Positions 44,657 through 54,096 of a stretch of DNA of 64,000 bases are shown here, in pieces. The stretch is from Vibrio sp. HI00D65 (GTDB lineage Bacteria; Pseudomonadota; Gammaproteobacteria; Enterobacterales; Vibrionaceae). The DNA is taken from positions 186,001 to 250,000 of the forward strand of contig NZ_LWEH01000364.1 in assembly GCF_001635455.1 (NCBI RefSeq), given 5' to 3'. The notes under the pieces are model-generated. The model searched no databases. It was not told where the DNA came from and saw only the letters and a program-made list of their open reading frames with translations. The position numbers were made by a program, and so were the translations under genes. How positions within the stretch are numbered: the stretch's first letter is position 1; each line of letters begins with the position of its first letter.

Positions 44657-44944
44657 ATGAGTCAAATTAAGGTCGACAATGTGAAACACGTTGTGCCTCA
44701 TACTCAGGTAGATGTGGTTCAAAACAAAAAGACAGAGCCGGATCAAAAAGCAAAGGTGAAGCCGATTAACCTCTCTCAACATGAAGTGGAGTTACTCGAT
44801 AATACCAAGAGTCTTTTTGACGGTGTTGAGGATATTGATACGGCTAAAGTCGAGCAGATAAAAGCGCAAATTTCCGCGGGAGAGTTAGTGTTTGATATGG
44901 ATGAACTAGCGAAAGTCATTACGAGACTGGATCATGGAACGTAG
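44657..44944 (+). CDS. flgM: anti-sigma-28 factor FlgM
   Basis: A 95-residue protein whose C-terminal half fits FlgM (VELLDNTKSLFDGVEDIDTA, VEQIKAQISAGELVFDMDEL). It should hold back the sigma-28 factor encoded at 54097 until the hook is complete and FlgM is exported. It overlaps flgN by 11 bp. Confidence 0.85.
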   Translation: MSQIKVDNVKHVVPHTQVDVVQNKKTEPDQKAKVKPINLSQHEVELLDNTKSLFDGVEDIDTAKVEQIKAQISAGELVFDMDELAKVITRLDHGT

Positions 44945-45353
44945 AAGCGACCTGATTGGTTACATTACTTATGGTCAACATGTGTTGGCTTTGTCAGGTG
45001 AATTATCTGCACGTCTAGACGACATTCGTGTGGCGATATTGAACCGCGAGTATCAGAAGCTTGAATCGCTCAATCAAGCGATCACCTCACTGACTCAACG
45101 GCTAGCTGACGCTGACGCTAAGCGATTTGCTCTGGCCAAGCGACTGGGGTGTGAAGACAGACAGTACGCAAAAAGCATCCAGGCTCGGCTCAAAGGAAAA
45201 GCACTACAACGTATTCAAGCTTTGGATACGGAAATCGAACTGACGATCAACCAATGTAAAACTAAGTTGACGCGCCAAGGTAGCGTCATGGTGATGCAGC
45301 ATCAAGCATTGGAAGAGGCGCTTGGTAAGCATCAATTAAGGGTCAATGTTTAG
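44934..45353 (+). CDS. flgN: FlgK/FlgL chaperone FlgN
   Basis: A 139-residue mostly helical protein, of the right size and next to flgM, as in most flagellar loci. Overlaps flgM at its start and flgA at its end, so the three genes are translationally coupled. Sequence conservation in FlgN is low; the call leans on size, coiled-coil content and order. Confidence 0.78.
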   Translation: MERRSDLIGYITYGQHVLALSGELSARLDDIRVAILNREYQKLESLNQAITSLTQRLADADAKRFALAKRLGCEDRQYAKSIQARLKGKALQRIQALDTEIELTINQCKTKLTRQGSVMVMQHQALEEALGKHQLRVNV

Positions 45354-46074
45354 GTTGAGGCGGTGTATGGCTAACTTATTAAGGCTAGCTGGTGTATGGC
45401 TATTCGCCCTTGGTTGTGTGACCAAGGTAAGCGCAGAAGTCGGTAACATTACTCTTGAACAACAACTCTCCACTCAAATCCATTCGCTCATTGAGCAAAC
45501 CATTCGTTATCGTTATCCCCAACAGTACCAATTGGATATTCAGATTCGTTTTTCTCGAGCCATTCATCAGTTACCACAGTGTAGCGAGTCGGTTGATGTC
45601 ACGCATAGAAGCAAAATCAAGCTTGGCAAACAAAAGTGGAACGTGCGTTGTGAGCCAGAGAGGTGGACCCTTTCAGCGACCTCAACGTCGACAATAACCG
45701 TCTGGACTGCGACAGCCAATAAGGCGCTTAAGAAGGGCCAAAGACTGACGCATGACGATATTGCGATTGAACCGATCAAACTCTACAAAGACCAAAAAGT
45801 GTTCTTCAAGGCTAACGAAATCGCTGGCAGCAAAATCAAGCGCTCAGTAAACAAGGGCGATTTATTGACTACATCTTCTATGTATTTGGATTATGACGTT
45901 GAAAAGGGGCACGCTGTGGATGTGGTTTTTCAATCGAAAAGTATCCGTTTAGAGACATTAGGAATGGCGTTGGAAAGTGGGCTGATAGGCGATACGGTCT
46001 CAGTTAAGAACCAACAATCTGGAAAGTTGCTACGCGGCGTAGTCATTGAAAAAAATAGAGTTCGAGTCTTCTAA
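45346..46074 (+). CDS. flgA: P-ring chaperone FlgA
   Basis: A 242-residue protein with a signal peptide (GVWLFALGCVTKVSA). An inner ATG at 45367 with GAGG upstream is an alternative start. The SAF/FlgA C-terminal part is clear: NKALKKGQRLTHDDIAIEPI, GSKIKRSVNKGDLLT and VDVVFQSKSIRLETLGMALE, ending in the domain's usual strand. Periplasmic helper for FlgI polymerisation. It is the last gene of the 16-kb rightward operon. Confidence 0.9.
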   Translation: MFRLRRCMANLLRLAGVWLFALGCVTKVSAEVGNITLEQQLSTQIHSLIEQTIRYRYPQQYQLDIQIRFSRAIHQLPQCSESVDVTHRSKIKLGKQKWNVRCEPERWTLSATSTSTITVWTATANKALKKGQRLTHDDIAIEPIKLYKDQKVFFKANEIAGSKIKRSVNKGDLLTTSSMYLDYDVEKGHAVDVVFQSKSIRLETLGMALESGLIGDTVSVKNQQSGKLLRGVVIEKNRVRVF

Positions 46075-46254
46075 ACCCTCCTCAAATCTGCGTTTGTATA
46101 GTAAATCACCGCGCTATGATAATAATTTTACAGTGTGATTATCTGGCTCTGACTCTTCACCAGACAATGACATAGAATTCATTCACCTCTCAAATATCAC
46201 TAATTTTAATCCTTATTATGCCCTCCGATACAAAAACATAATTAAGGAAAGATA

Positions 46255-46770
46255 ATGAAAATCAAAGCAGTGGTAATGGCAGCAACAACCGTAGCAACAC
46301 TCTCAGCGTGTAAAGAAGAAGCTTCTGCCCCAACACTTGCCAACATTACGTTAGTTGAAGCCGTCACTAAATCGGTCAAGACGCCTCATCAGGTTTGCCA
46401 TAACGTGCTGGTTACTCGACAAGCCGAGGTGAAAGACGAAGCCAAAATCATAGGCACGATCGGCGGCGCTGCTGCTGGAGCTGCTTTGGGCAACCAAGTT
46501 GGAGGTGGTTCAGGAAAAACCATCGCGACGGCCGTTGGCACGGTAGCTGGTGCAATGACAGGGCGTAAGATTCAAGATAACGCACAGAAAAACGATACGA
46601 TAACGACCACCGAGCAACGCTGCAGCACCGAATACACCACATCGACACAAGTTGATGGATACGATGTGACTTACGAAATCGGCGGTGCCTCGACGACCGT
46701 ACGTTTGGCTAAAAAGCCAACCACAAACACTTTCCCAATCGTCTCAAGTCAGGTTGTCTTACCCCAATAG
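46255..46770 (+). CDS. glycine-zipper lipoprotein
   Basis: A 171-residue protein with a lipoprotein signal (TLSAC lipobox, cysteine about residue 19) and a glycine-zipper 2TM segment (IGGAAAGAALGNQVGGGSGK and VGTVAGAMTGRKIQD). This resembles SlyB-type outer-membrane lipoproteins. It has its own leader 180 bp after flgA and lies between flagellar genes; whether it serves the flagellum is unclear. Confidence 0.75.
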   Translation: MKIKAVVMAATTVATLSACKEEASAPTLANITLVEAVTKSVKTPHQVCHNVLVTRQAEVKDEAKIIGTIGGAAAGAALGNQVGGGSGKTIATAVGTVAGAMTGRKIQDNAQKNDTITTTEQRCSTEYTTSTQVDGYDVTYEIGGASTTVRLAKKPTTNTFPIVSSQVVLPQ

Positions 46771-46863
46771 GATGAATAGATTTCCGCCTGTTGGATAGTG
46801 AACCTATTCTTTCGTCAGCGTGTTTTAGCATTCATTGGCTTAGCGGGAAGGTAAATGGATAAA

Positions 46864-46903
46864 GAAGCCCATCAATAGGCTTTCTTGAGCTTGGGTGGGC
46901 TTA
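46864..46903. terminator. stem-loop between convergent genes
   Basis: AAGCCCA (46865-46871) pairs with TGGGCTT (46896-46902); a smaller alternative stem uses AGGCTTTC near 46877. It separates the lipoprotein gene from the leftward flhA. Confidence 0.4.
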
Positions 46904-46921
46904 TTTCCTGCCCCTTATGAT

Positions 46922-49009
46922 TTATTCTACATCCCCCAATACGTTCAACCCATATTCATTGGGGATCTCGTTGTAACTTAGCACAATTAATTCTTTGGCA
47001 AAGGCTTGAGCTAACTTGGCGATCATTGGGCGTGTCGTGGGCGGCACAACTATGACTGGCGGCAGGTTTTGGCTCTGCATGGTTTGTACTATGGTTGGCA
47101 TGCGGTTTTGGAATTTTTGCAAGATGGTCGGTTCAATAGGAATCGAGTCCAGAGGGATATTGGGATCGCTTTGTTGACTCAAAGAGATCGCGCCTTTCAA
47201 TTCACCTTCTAAGGTTGCTCCAATAATGAAAGCATGGATGGTCTTGCTGTTTGGCGAGATCAAATTGACGATGGTTCGTTTTAACGCGACCCGGATATTA
47301 GAAGACAGCAAGATTGGATCTTTTATGGTGTCGACGCTTTCAATAATGGTATTAGCGATGGTTCTTACATTAATGATAGGCACTTGTTGAGCCAGTAACT
47401 GACGGATGACCTGCATTTGTAGGTTCGGGCTAATGACGCTGGCTAGGTTCTCTGCAAGCTCAGGATGCTGCATAGCAAGTCGTTGGTTGAGGGCTTTCAC
47501 ATCATCATAATTGAAGATGTTATCTAGGTGTTCGCTGCATACTTTACTGACGTGGGTCGCGATAACATCGTGCACCTCAATGACCTGAAAGCCGTGGTTG
47601 ATCGCTTTGGTTTTGTCGCCTTTTTTAATCCATAGGGCTGGAAGTTGATAGGCAGGGTCGATACCAACAATGCCATCCAGATCTGGGTGGTCAATATGAT
47701 TGCCGACTGCCATAGCTTTATCGGCATACACCTCACCACGCTCAATCTCATCACCATCAATGCTAATCGCGTACTCAGAAGGCTTGAGTGACAGGTTGTC
47801 GGTGATCACCACCTCTGGCATCACAAACCCTATTTGCTCACTGAGTGTTTTTCGGCTACCACGGATACTTTTAATCAACTTGCCGCCTTTTTGTGAGCTC
47901 GCTAAAGGAACCAATTTGAAGCCTAATGACAAAGCGATCACATCGACGTTGGGAATAATGCTCCAGTCGATGGTGTTTTCTCGGTGGGGCTGAGGAAGCG
48001 TATGTAAATCGGGGCTGTCTTCGGGTGTCACATGCTGAAATTTCGATTGTCTCCAGCCGACGAACGCTAGCAAGACGGCAAAGGTATAAAACGCTAAATG
48101 CGGCATGTTTGGCACACTACCGATAACAAACATAACTCCTGCTGCCATGTATAAGTTGTTCGGTGACGCAAGTAACTGCCTTTTCACCGTTTGTGCCATG
48201 TCGTTATCGTTGTCACTGATTCGCGTTACTATGATAGCGGCAGAGGTGGCCAGTAACAGAGATGGAATTTGTGCAACCAGACCATCACCAATCGTCAGTA
48301 GGGCATAGGTTTGAAAAGCCGCTTCTGCGGTGAGGTTGTGCTCAAAAATGCCTATGAGCACCCCTCCAATTAAGTTGATGAACAGAATCAATAGCCCGGC
48401 AATCGCATCACCACGAACAAACTTACTGGCACCGTCCATTGCACCATAGAACTCAGCTTCTTCTCCTACTTCTAAACGTCGAGTTTTCGCTTGTTTCTGA
48501 TCGATTGCGCCTGCATTTAAGTCGGCATCAATGGCCATCTGTTTCCCTGGTAGGGCGTCAAGAGTAAAGCGCGCAGATACTTCGGAGATCCGTTCGCCAC
48601 CTTTGGTGATAACCACAAAGTTAATGATCATCAAAATCACGAACACCACGATACCGACAACGTAGCTCCCACCGATAACCACTTCACCGAAAGATTGAAT
48701 GACCTTACCAGCGGCGTCTCCGCCATTGTGACCTTCGAGTAGAACAATTCGGGTAGAGGCGACGTTAAGAGTTAATCGAAGCAAGGTTGCGACAAGTAAT
48801 AGTGATGGAAATATAGAGAAATCAAGCACTCGCGAAACGGTACTGCTGACCAATAAGACAACGATGGCAAGCATGATATTAAAGGTAAAAAACGCATCCA
48901 ATAGAATAGGAGGCAGCGGCAAAATCACCATCGCCAAGATCATGAGTAACACAATTGGAATTGTTAGCCTTGCAGCCACTGCATTAAATACGTGTCTCAT
49001 AACAACCAT
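46922..49009 (-). CDS. flhA: flagellar export gate protein FlhA
   Basis: A 695-residue protein of normal length. Eight membrane helices span about residues 15-310; between them lies the FHIPEP signature (SRVLDFSIFPSLLLVATLLR, RLTLNVASTRIVL) and the cytosolic loop RFTLDALPGKQMAIDADLNA. The C-terminal ~370 residues form the export platform. FlhA couples export to the proton motive force, notable because no export ATPase gene is present here. It is a stand-alone leftward gene, divergent from the flagellin gene and away from flhB. Confidence 0.94.
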   Translation of the reverse strand: MVVMRHVFNAVAARLTIPIVLLMILAMVILPLPPILLDAFFTFNIMLAIVVLLVSSTVSRVLDFSIFPSLLLVATLLRLTLNVASTRIVLLEGHNGGDAAGKVIQSFGEVVIGGSYVVGIVVFVILMIINFVVITKGGERISEVSARFTLDALPGKQMAIDADLNAGAIDQKQAKTRRLEVGEEAEFYGAMDGASKFVRGDAIAGLLILFINLIGGVLIGIFEHNLTAEAAFQTYALLTIGDGLVAQIPSLLLATSAAIIVTRISDNDNDMAQTVKRQLLASPNNLYMAAGVMFVIGSVPNMPHLAFYTFAVLLAFVGWRQSKFQHVTPEDSPDLHTLPQPHRENTIDWSIIPNVDVIALSLGFKLVPLASSQKGGKLIKSIRGSRKTLSEQIGFVMPEVVITDNLSLKPSEYAISIDGDEIERGEVYADKAMAVGNHIDHPDLDGIVGIDPAYQLPALWIKKGDKTKAINHGFQVIEVHDVIATHVSKVCSEHLDNIFNYDDVKALNQRLAMQHPELAENLASVISPNLQMQVIRQLLAQQVPIINVRTIANTIIESVDTIKDPILLSSNIRVALKRTIVNLISPNSKTIHAFIIGATLEGELKGAISLSQQSDPNIPLDSIPIEPTILQKFQNRMPTIVQTMQSQNLPPVIVVPPTTRPMIAKLAQAFAKELIVLSYNEIPNEYGLNVLGDVE

Positions 49010-49109
49010 TATTATGAATATTGTTGATTAATATACTAGGATAATTTTAAGCACTTCTCATTTTTGAGCCTTGCTATTTTTAAATTTAGTGATCTTTTTC
49101 CGAAAAATA

Positions 49110-49137
49110 TGAAATGAAATTTTTCCTCTGTCGTTAA
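49110..49137 (+). promoter_or_regulatory. candidate sigma-28 promoter of the flagellin gene
   Basis: TGAA at 49110-49113, a 16-bp spacer and GTCGTTAA at 49130-49137, which agrees in six of eight positions with the GCCGATAA -10 element. It lies 37 bp before the flagellin start. Confidence 0.5.
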
Positions 49138-49174
49138 AAGTTAGTGAACAGCAAACACAGATGGGGAACATCAG

Positions 49175-50287
49175 ATGGCTATATCAGTACATACAAATTA
49201 CGCAAGCTTAGTGACTCAAAATACATTGCAGTCGACCAATAATGCGTTAACCAAATCAATGGAAAAACTGTCTACCGGCTTTCGAATTAACTCAGCTGCG
49301 GATGATGCGGCGGGTTTGCAAATTGCTAACAGATTAAATCTTCAAAGCCGCGGCTTGAATGTCGCAATGCGAAATTCACAAGATGCAATCTCTATGATGC
49401 AAACGGCAGAAGGTGCTCTGGATGAGATGACCAATATTGCATACAGAATGAATGATCTAGCTACACAAGCTGCCAACGGTACAAACACTTTTGCAGATCG
49501 AAGCGCGATGCAGTCGGAGTTTGAACAACTTGCTGGGGAACTTGGAAACATCTTTGAAAATACCAATTTTGGTGGTCGTTCCTTGTTTGCAGGGACCGAG
49601 CCAAGTTCATTCTCTTCAGGAGCGGTCTCTTTTCAAATTGGTTCAACAGCGACAGAAACGTTGAGTGTGGACCTTTCTTCAAATGCAGATGCTATCGGTC
49701 AAGCCCTTGATGCATTTGGTTGGGGAAATGAAGCATTAGCGCAACTTGATGCCAACGTTGTTGTTGAAAGTGGTGGTGGTGATCTCACAGGAACGTACAG
49801 CAGTTATTCGGATCTACTTAGTCAAGCTGAAGCTGGAACGGGTAGTGCTGTTGCTGATTTAGCGATCGCGAATGGCTGGGATGAAACTGCAACCTCAAGC
49901 GGTGCAGCTATGGGTGCTTATGCAACATCCAATTATGGTGGAACAGCGCCTACCGCGGGTACTACTCTATCCAGTGTTTACGCCGCTTCTTCAATCGCTA
50001 CGCAGTCGAGTGCTGGCGGGCAAATAACGAGTCAAGCTAGTTTTATCAGTGAGTTAGGCAGTACTCGTGCACAGTTTGGTGCGAACATTAATCGATTGGA
50101 TCACACCATTACTAATTTAGGCAATATGACTGAAAACTTGGATGCTTCTAAAGGTCGAATCATGGATACCGATTTTGCCTCTGAGTCCGGAATGATGAGC
50201 AAACAACAAATGCTTATGCAATCAGGTGCCTCTATGCTGAGTGCATCGAAAATGGTGCCGCAGTTGGCGATGAGCCTACTGGGCTAG
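49175..50287 (+). CDS. lafA: lateral-type flagellin
   Basis: A 370-residue flagellin. N-terminal D0/D1: TNYASLVTQNTLQSTNNALT and STGFRINSAADDAAGLQIAN. C-terminal: RLDHTITNLGNMTENLDASK and a hydrophobic end MVPQLAMSLLG. The middle, residues about 150-290, is Ser/Ala/Gly/Thr-rich and variable. It is the only flagellin gene in the locus, and is followed at once by fliD and fliS. GGGGAA is the ribosome site. Confidence 0.93.
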   Translation: MAISVHTNYASLVTQNTLQSTNNALTKSMEKLSTGFRINSAADDAAGLQIANRLNLQSRGLNVAMRNSQDAISMMQTAEGALDEMTNIAYRMNDLATQAANGTNTFADRSAMQSEFEQLAGELGNIFENTNFGGRSLFAGTEPSSFSSGAVSFQIGSTATETLSVDLSSNADAIGQALDAFGWGNEALAQLDANVVVESGGGDLTGTYSSYSDLLSQAEAGTGSAVADLAIANGWDETATSSGAAMGAYATSNYGGTAPTAGTTLSSVYAASSIATQSSAGGQITSQASFISELGSTRAQFGANINRLDHTITNLGNMTENLDASKGRIMDTDFASESGMMSKQQMLMQSGASMLSASKMVPQLAMSLLG

Positions 50288-50337
50288 TTTGAGTGGTAAT
50301 TATTCACGCAGTAGCGGCTATACACATAGTCGATCTC

Positions 50338-50362
50338 TAGGAGGGTGGAGCTGTACCTCCTA
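50338..50362 (+). terminator. stem-loop between flagellin and fliD genes
   Basis: TAGGAGG (50338-50344) pairs with CCTCCTA (50356-50362) over an 11-nt loop, without a T-run. It may partly end the abundant flagellin transcript or protect its 3' end. Confidence 0.45.
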
Positions 50363-50385
50363 TATAGAATTAAGGGAGAAGGGTT

Positions 50386-51708
50386 ATGAACGTTGATGCG
50401 GTTCAATTAGCCAGTAATTTTGCCAGTTTAGATGTGCAGCCATTTGAGTTTCGTTATAACCAAAAGCTGTCGATGATCGCTTCTAAAACATCCGCTATTG
50501 GTAAAGTTAAAACGGCCCTTCAATCACTAGAAAACAAGATCTATGAATTTACGAAATCGAGCTCAAGTCTCACTCAAACGTCGACTTTGACATCGAGTGA
50601 TGACCACATCTCTCTCTCCGTCGATTCTGGTGTGAATGACATCAACTTAGATATTTTTGTGCAACAGATGGCTTCCAATCATCAAGTGGTTTTTGATGCC
50701 AATTCGGTTGATTCAAATGATGTGATGGCGTCGGGAGGCGTATTTTCTGTTACTCAAGGCGGTGTTACTACAGACATCAATATTATGGATGCTGACACTG
50801 ACGTAAGCGGTGATGTTACGTACAGCGAGTTTGTAAGTTACTTCAATAATCAATTTGACGGTTCTATTCAAGCCACTCTCGTTAAGTCTCAAGGGGCGAT
50901 GAAAGTGCTGTTTGGTTCTGAAAATGAAGGCGCTGACGCTGCTTTTACTTTGTCTGCAGATGCAGCAAGCGGTTGGGACACCGTCGTCGCGACATCAAGC
51001 GCTGCACCTATGCAAACAGCCCAAGATGCGGTGATCGCACTCGGTGGCGAGTTTGGCACTCAACTTACTAATTCAAGTAATACCTTTGAATCGCTCGTTG
51101 ATGGTGTTGACCTTACGCTGGCTAAGGCGAATAACGCCGGAGATTCAGCGACAAAGATCGAGATAGGTGATGACATTACTGCCACGGTCGCTTCCTTACA
51201 GGAGTTTGTCGATGCTTATAACAGCGCCGTTACTGAGATCACTAACTTAACCGCTTCTGGTAATGAGGATGAGGCAAGGGGTGTCTTGGCTTCGGATAGC
51301 GCAGTGCGCAGCATTGAAAACCAACTGGCTAGCATTATACGTGATGACTACAACGGTACTCGCTTGTTTGAGTTAGGTCTCGAAATCGACCGCGATGGCA
51401 AGCTCAGCCTGGACTCCAGCAAATTTGAAAGTGCGGCAGCGACGGTCGATTTTGAAACGCTATTTACCGGAAGCGATGGAGTTTTTGAAGCGTTTGAAAG
51501 CAAACTCGAAACCTATATCGATTTCTCTAACGGCTCGCTGAATCGTCGAATAGATACGCTCGATAACGAAAAGAGCCGCATTAATGACGCCTTAGCAGCG
51601 CTCGACACTCGCTATGAGACTTACTACAACCGCTACTTGTCTCAGTTTTCTCAACTGAACTCACTCAGTAGTCAATTGGATTCGGTATCTGGACTTTTCA
51701 CGATTTAA
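50386..51708 (+). CDS. fliD: filament cap protein FliD
   Basis: A 440-residue cap protein. N-terminal part: RYNQKLSMIASKTSAIGKVK and ALQSLENKIYEF; C-terminal coiled-coil part: RIDTLDNEKSRINDALAALD followed by TRYETYYNRYLSQFSQLNSL. Standard for FliD of lateral systems (LafB). Followed 10 bp later by fliS. Confidence 0.92.
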   Translation: MNVDAVQLASNFASLDVQPFEFRYNQKLSMIASKTSAIGKVKTALQSLENKIYEFTKSSSSLTQTSTLTSSDDHISLSVDSGVNDINLDIFVQQMASNHQVVFDANSVDSNDVMASGGVFSVTQGGVTTDINIMDADTDVSGDVTYSEFVSYFNNQFDGSIQATLVKSQGAMKVLFGSENEGADAAFTLSADAASGWDTVVATSSAAPMQTAQDAVIALGGEFGTQLTNSSNTFESLVDGVDLTLAKANNAGDSATKIEIGDDITATVASLQEFVDAYNSAVTEITNLTASGNEDEARGVLASDSAVRSIENQLASIIRDDYNGTRLFELGLEIDRDGKLSLDSSKFESAAATVDFETLFTGSDGVFEAFESKLETYIDFSNGSLNRRIDTLDNEKSRINDALAALDTRYETYYNRYLSQFSQLNSLSSQLDSVSGLFTI

Positions 51709-51718
51709 GGAGCAACAC

Positions 51719-52123
51719 ATGCTTTTAGGGAAACAGCAGCAAGCCAATTATGCCAATGTTCAAGTGACGGCAAATGCTTCAGTGTCGTCGAGCTTTGAAT
51801 TGATTTGTATGTTACATGAACGACTGATCCAAGAGTTGGAAAATGTCAAGTTTTCAATTGAAAACAAGGACTTGGAGCTAAAGTCCAAAGCGACACAAAA
51901 ATCGATTGATATCTTAGTCGGGCTCGATGCATCTATGGATTTATCGACCGGGGAAGAGCTTATCCAAAACATACACGCCTTGTATGAGCATGCGATAGCG
52001 ACTGTATTTGAGGCGTCAAAAGAGATGAATACTGAGCTGATTGTTAAGTTGATTGGCGTCGTGACTGATCTGAAAGAGGGCTGGGAAGGTGCCATGGAGT
52101 GGCTTGATGAAGCCCAGTCCTAA
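51719..52123 (+). CDS. fliS: flagellin chaperone FliS
   Basis: A 134-residue helical chaperone with the FliS pattern LICMLHERLIQELENVKFSI and the C-terminal amphipathic segment. Binds the flagellin C terminus in the cytosol. Its end overlaps the next small gene. Confidence 0.9.
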   Translation: MLLGKQQQANYANVQVTANASVSSSFELICMLHERLIQELENVKFSIENKDLELKSKATQKSIDILVGLDASMDLSTGEELIQNIHALYEHAIATVFEASKEMNTELIVKLIGVVTDLKEGWEGAMEWLDEAQS

Positions 52124-52406
52124 ACAGCTAGAACGCCTTATCAGTAAGTTAGAGGATGCAGCAAATTGTAAAAAATTTGCAGAGATCGCGAAGCTTAATC
52201 TGCTAGTAAAAAAGGTGCTTGTAGCCGTTGAACAGTCGCACCCTGACTATGTTGTTATCGTTAGGCGACTTAAGGTGGTTCATGAGCAATGCCGAATCTT
52301 GGTGAACAATGAGCAAGCCATATTAAAACAGCAGCTAAGTAACAATATCAGTCTACGTGAACGTGACAAAGCCTATGCTCAGACACAGGTCAGAGCGGGA
52401 GAGTAA
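52107..52406 (+). CDS. FliT/LafD-like small chaperone
   Basis: From the ATG at 52107 (GGAG 6-8 nt upstream) it has 99 residues and overlaps fliS by 17 bp; an ATG at 52089 is possible. Helical and charged, no membrane segment. Position directly after fliS fits FliT (FliD chaperone), called LafD in V. parahaemolyticus. The sequence alone would not prove it. Confidence 0.65.
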   Translation: MKPSPKQLERLISKLEDAANCKKFAEIAKLNLLVKKVLVAVEQSHPDYVVIVRRLKVVHEQCRILVNNEQAILKQQLSNNISLRERDKAYAQTQVRAGE

Positions 52407-52408
52407 TT

Positions 52409-53650
52409 ATGGAATTGCAAGCACAAACGTCGTCTTATCGAGGCAGTTTGGATTTACTGTCGGCGGCAAGTTCTTCGGTGAAAAGTAACACCGCGAGTAC
52501 GTTATCGGCGCCTCTAGCCTTTGAAAATTTAGCTTCTGCCCCTTTAGCTTCTGAACGATTGGCTTCAGAACTGGGCGAGATACGTATGACGCCGCTTGCA
52601 CAGTCTTTTCAGTCGCTATTTTCGGTACTCGACCAGGTGAGTTCGTCTATGGCTGCAAGCTCTCTAGATCCTGCTTATCTCAACACCTCCAAATATTCTG
52701 AAGGCATGGCTGGTTTTTCTCATTCGGTACTCTCTTACTTACCTCTAGTTCAACTGGAATTATCATCGAAAGGGTTGAACCTAAGTGATAGAGCGGCGGT
52801 GCAGTCGCTCAATTCGCCACAAGTGCTTGTGTTGCAATCACAGATTCAACCACCGCAGTTAAGTGCGGTTGCTCATTTTGTTACCCAACAGTTTGAGTTG
52901 ATGAATCAAAGACGGGGAGTAGGTTTTGAATTCGGTTCAACGAGCAGCGCTTTATTGTCTTCTAAGGGCGTGGAATATTCGGGGACTGATTGGCAAGCGA
53001 ATACGCCTTCATTTTTTGGTCACACGCCCAATAGTTACACCCCCTCTGAGCTTGCTTTGTCGTCTAATCATCAGGTGGCCAGCTCAATGTTCAACGCCAC
53101 TCCTGCAAGCCTCAAATTAGGAGCTATTTCCAACACACCACTGTTAACGGGGCTGCCCCTTGTTGAAGCGGTTAATACTACCAGTGATAGCAGTCATGTT
53201 AGGACGATGGCTCCGATGGTAGAAGCGACCAAAGAGCTTAGTTTAGAAAGCCAAAGGCAGATACATCAAGTCTTGAGAGATAAAATCCAGCTTCAATTCG
53301 ACACGTTAAATCAGGCAGCTCGAATTCGGTTTGATCCACCTGAATTAGGTAAGGTAGAGATGTACATTCGCATGGACGGTGACAAAGTTAACATCCAAAT
53401 GAGTGCGTCATCGGCGCTAACCAGAGAAGCGATCTTGGTGACATCGGAGCGTTTACGACACGAATTGACTTCGCAAAACTCCGAGTTGTCTGAGGTGAAT
53501 ATCGTTCTCGACCAGTCGACTCATCGCCAGCCTGAGTCGAAGCAACAAAATCAGCTTTTTGAGCAAGAACGTCTGTCCTCCAGTGAGGATCGCGCGCAAG
53601 AGCAACCAGAGTATGTTTTGGAATACCAAGCATACATAGCGAGGGTCTGA
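52409..53650 (+). CDS. fliK: hook-length control protein FliK (LafE)
   Basis: A 413-residue protein. The first ~280 residues are Ser/Ala/Leu-rich and low in complexity, as expected for the ruler part. The C-terminal switch domain (about residues 290-375) shows RIRFDPPELGKVEMYIRMDG and NIQMSASSALTREAILVTSE. It interacts with the FlhB C-domain, whose cleavage motif is unusual here. Confidence 0.85.
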   Translation: MELQAQTSSYRGSLDLLSAASSSVKSNTASTLSAPLAFENLASAPLASERLASELGEIRMTPLAQSFQSLFSVLDQVSSSMAASSLDPAYLNTSKYSEGMAGFSHSVLSYLPLVQLELSSKGLNLSDRAAVQSLNSPQVLVLQSQIQPPQLSAVAHFVTQQFELMNQRRGVGFEFGSTSSALLSSKGVEYSGTDWQANTPSFFGHTPNSYTPSELALSSNHQVASSMFNATPASLKLGAISNTPLLTGLPLVEAVNTTSDSSHVRTMAPMVEATKELSLESQRQIHQVLRDKIQLQFDTLNQAARIRFDPPELGKVEMYIRMDGDKVNIQMSASSALTREAILVTSERLRHELTSQNSELSEVNIVLDQSTHRQPESKQQNQLFEQERLSSSEDRAQEQPEYVLEYQAYIARV

Positions 53651-53652
53651 AC

Positions 53653-54087
53653 ATGATTAAAGTCTTTATCACCTTTGCTTTAACTCTTGCTCTATGTGTG
53701 ACCGGTTTTTGGTTTTATCAAACCAATCAACTGAATATGGCGGTCTTGAATTCATGGTTCACCCCAAGTGAGCCAGAGCCGGCTCCAACACAACAGATTG
53801 AGGTTCAGTTAGAAAATGTGCTTGTGCCGATTAATTTAGGTAACCGACAAAGTCTGTTGTTGCTGGATGTCTCTATGTTTACGCCAGAGAGGAACACTGG
53901 TTACGTGCACGAGCAACTCAGCAGAATCAAAAATCGAATCATAAAAAAATTTAGTGTGAAGGAGGCGTCTTACTTCTATAACAAGCAGTTTATTTATGTC
54001 ATTCAAGACGATTTAAAAGACGATTTGGATGAGTTACCTAGCTTACAAGTGGGTGATGTGCTTGTGACGAAAGCGGTATTTCAATAG
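53653..54087 (+). CDS. fliL: stator-associated protein FliL (LafF)
   Basis: A 144-residue protein with one N-terminal membrane helix (FITFALTLALCVTGFWFYQ) and a periplasmic domain with PINLGNRQSLLLLDVSMFTP. Size, topology and location before the sigma factor and motor genes match LafF/FliL of lateral loci. Confidence 0.8.
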   Translation: MIKVFITFALTLALCVTGFWFYQTNQLNMAVLNSWFTPSEPEPAPTQQIEVQLENVLVPINLGNRQSLLLLDVSMFTPERNTGYVHEQLSRIKNRIIKKFSVKEASYFYNKQFIYVIQDDLKDDLDELPSLQVGDVLVTKAVFQ

Positions 54088-54096
54088 GTCGTCATC

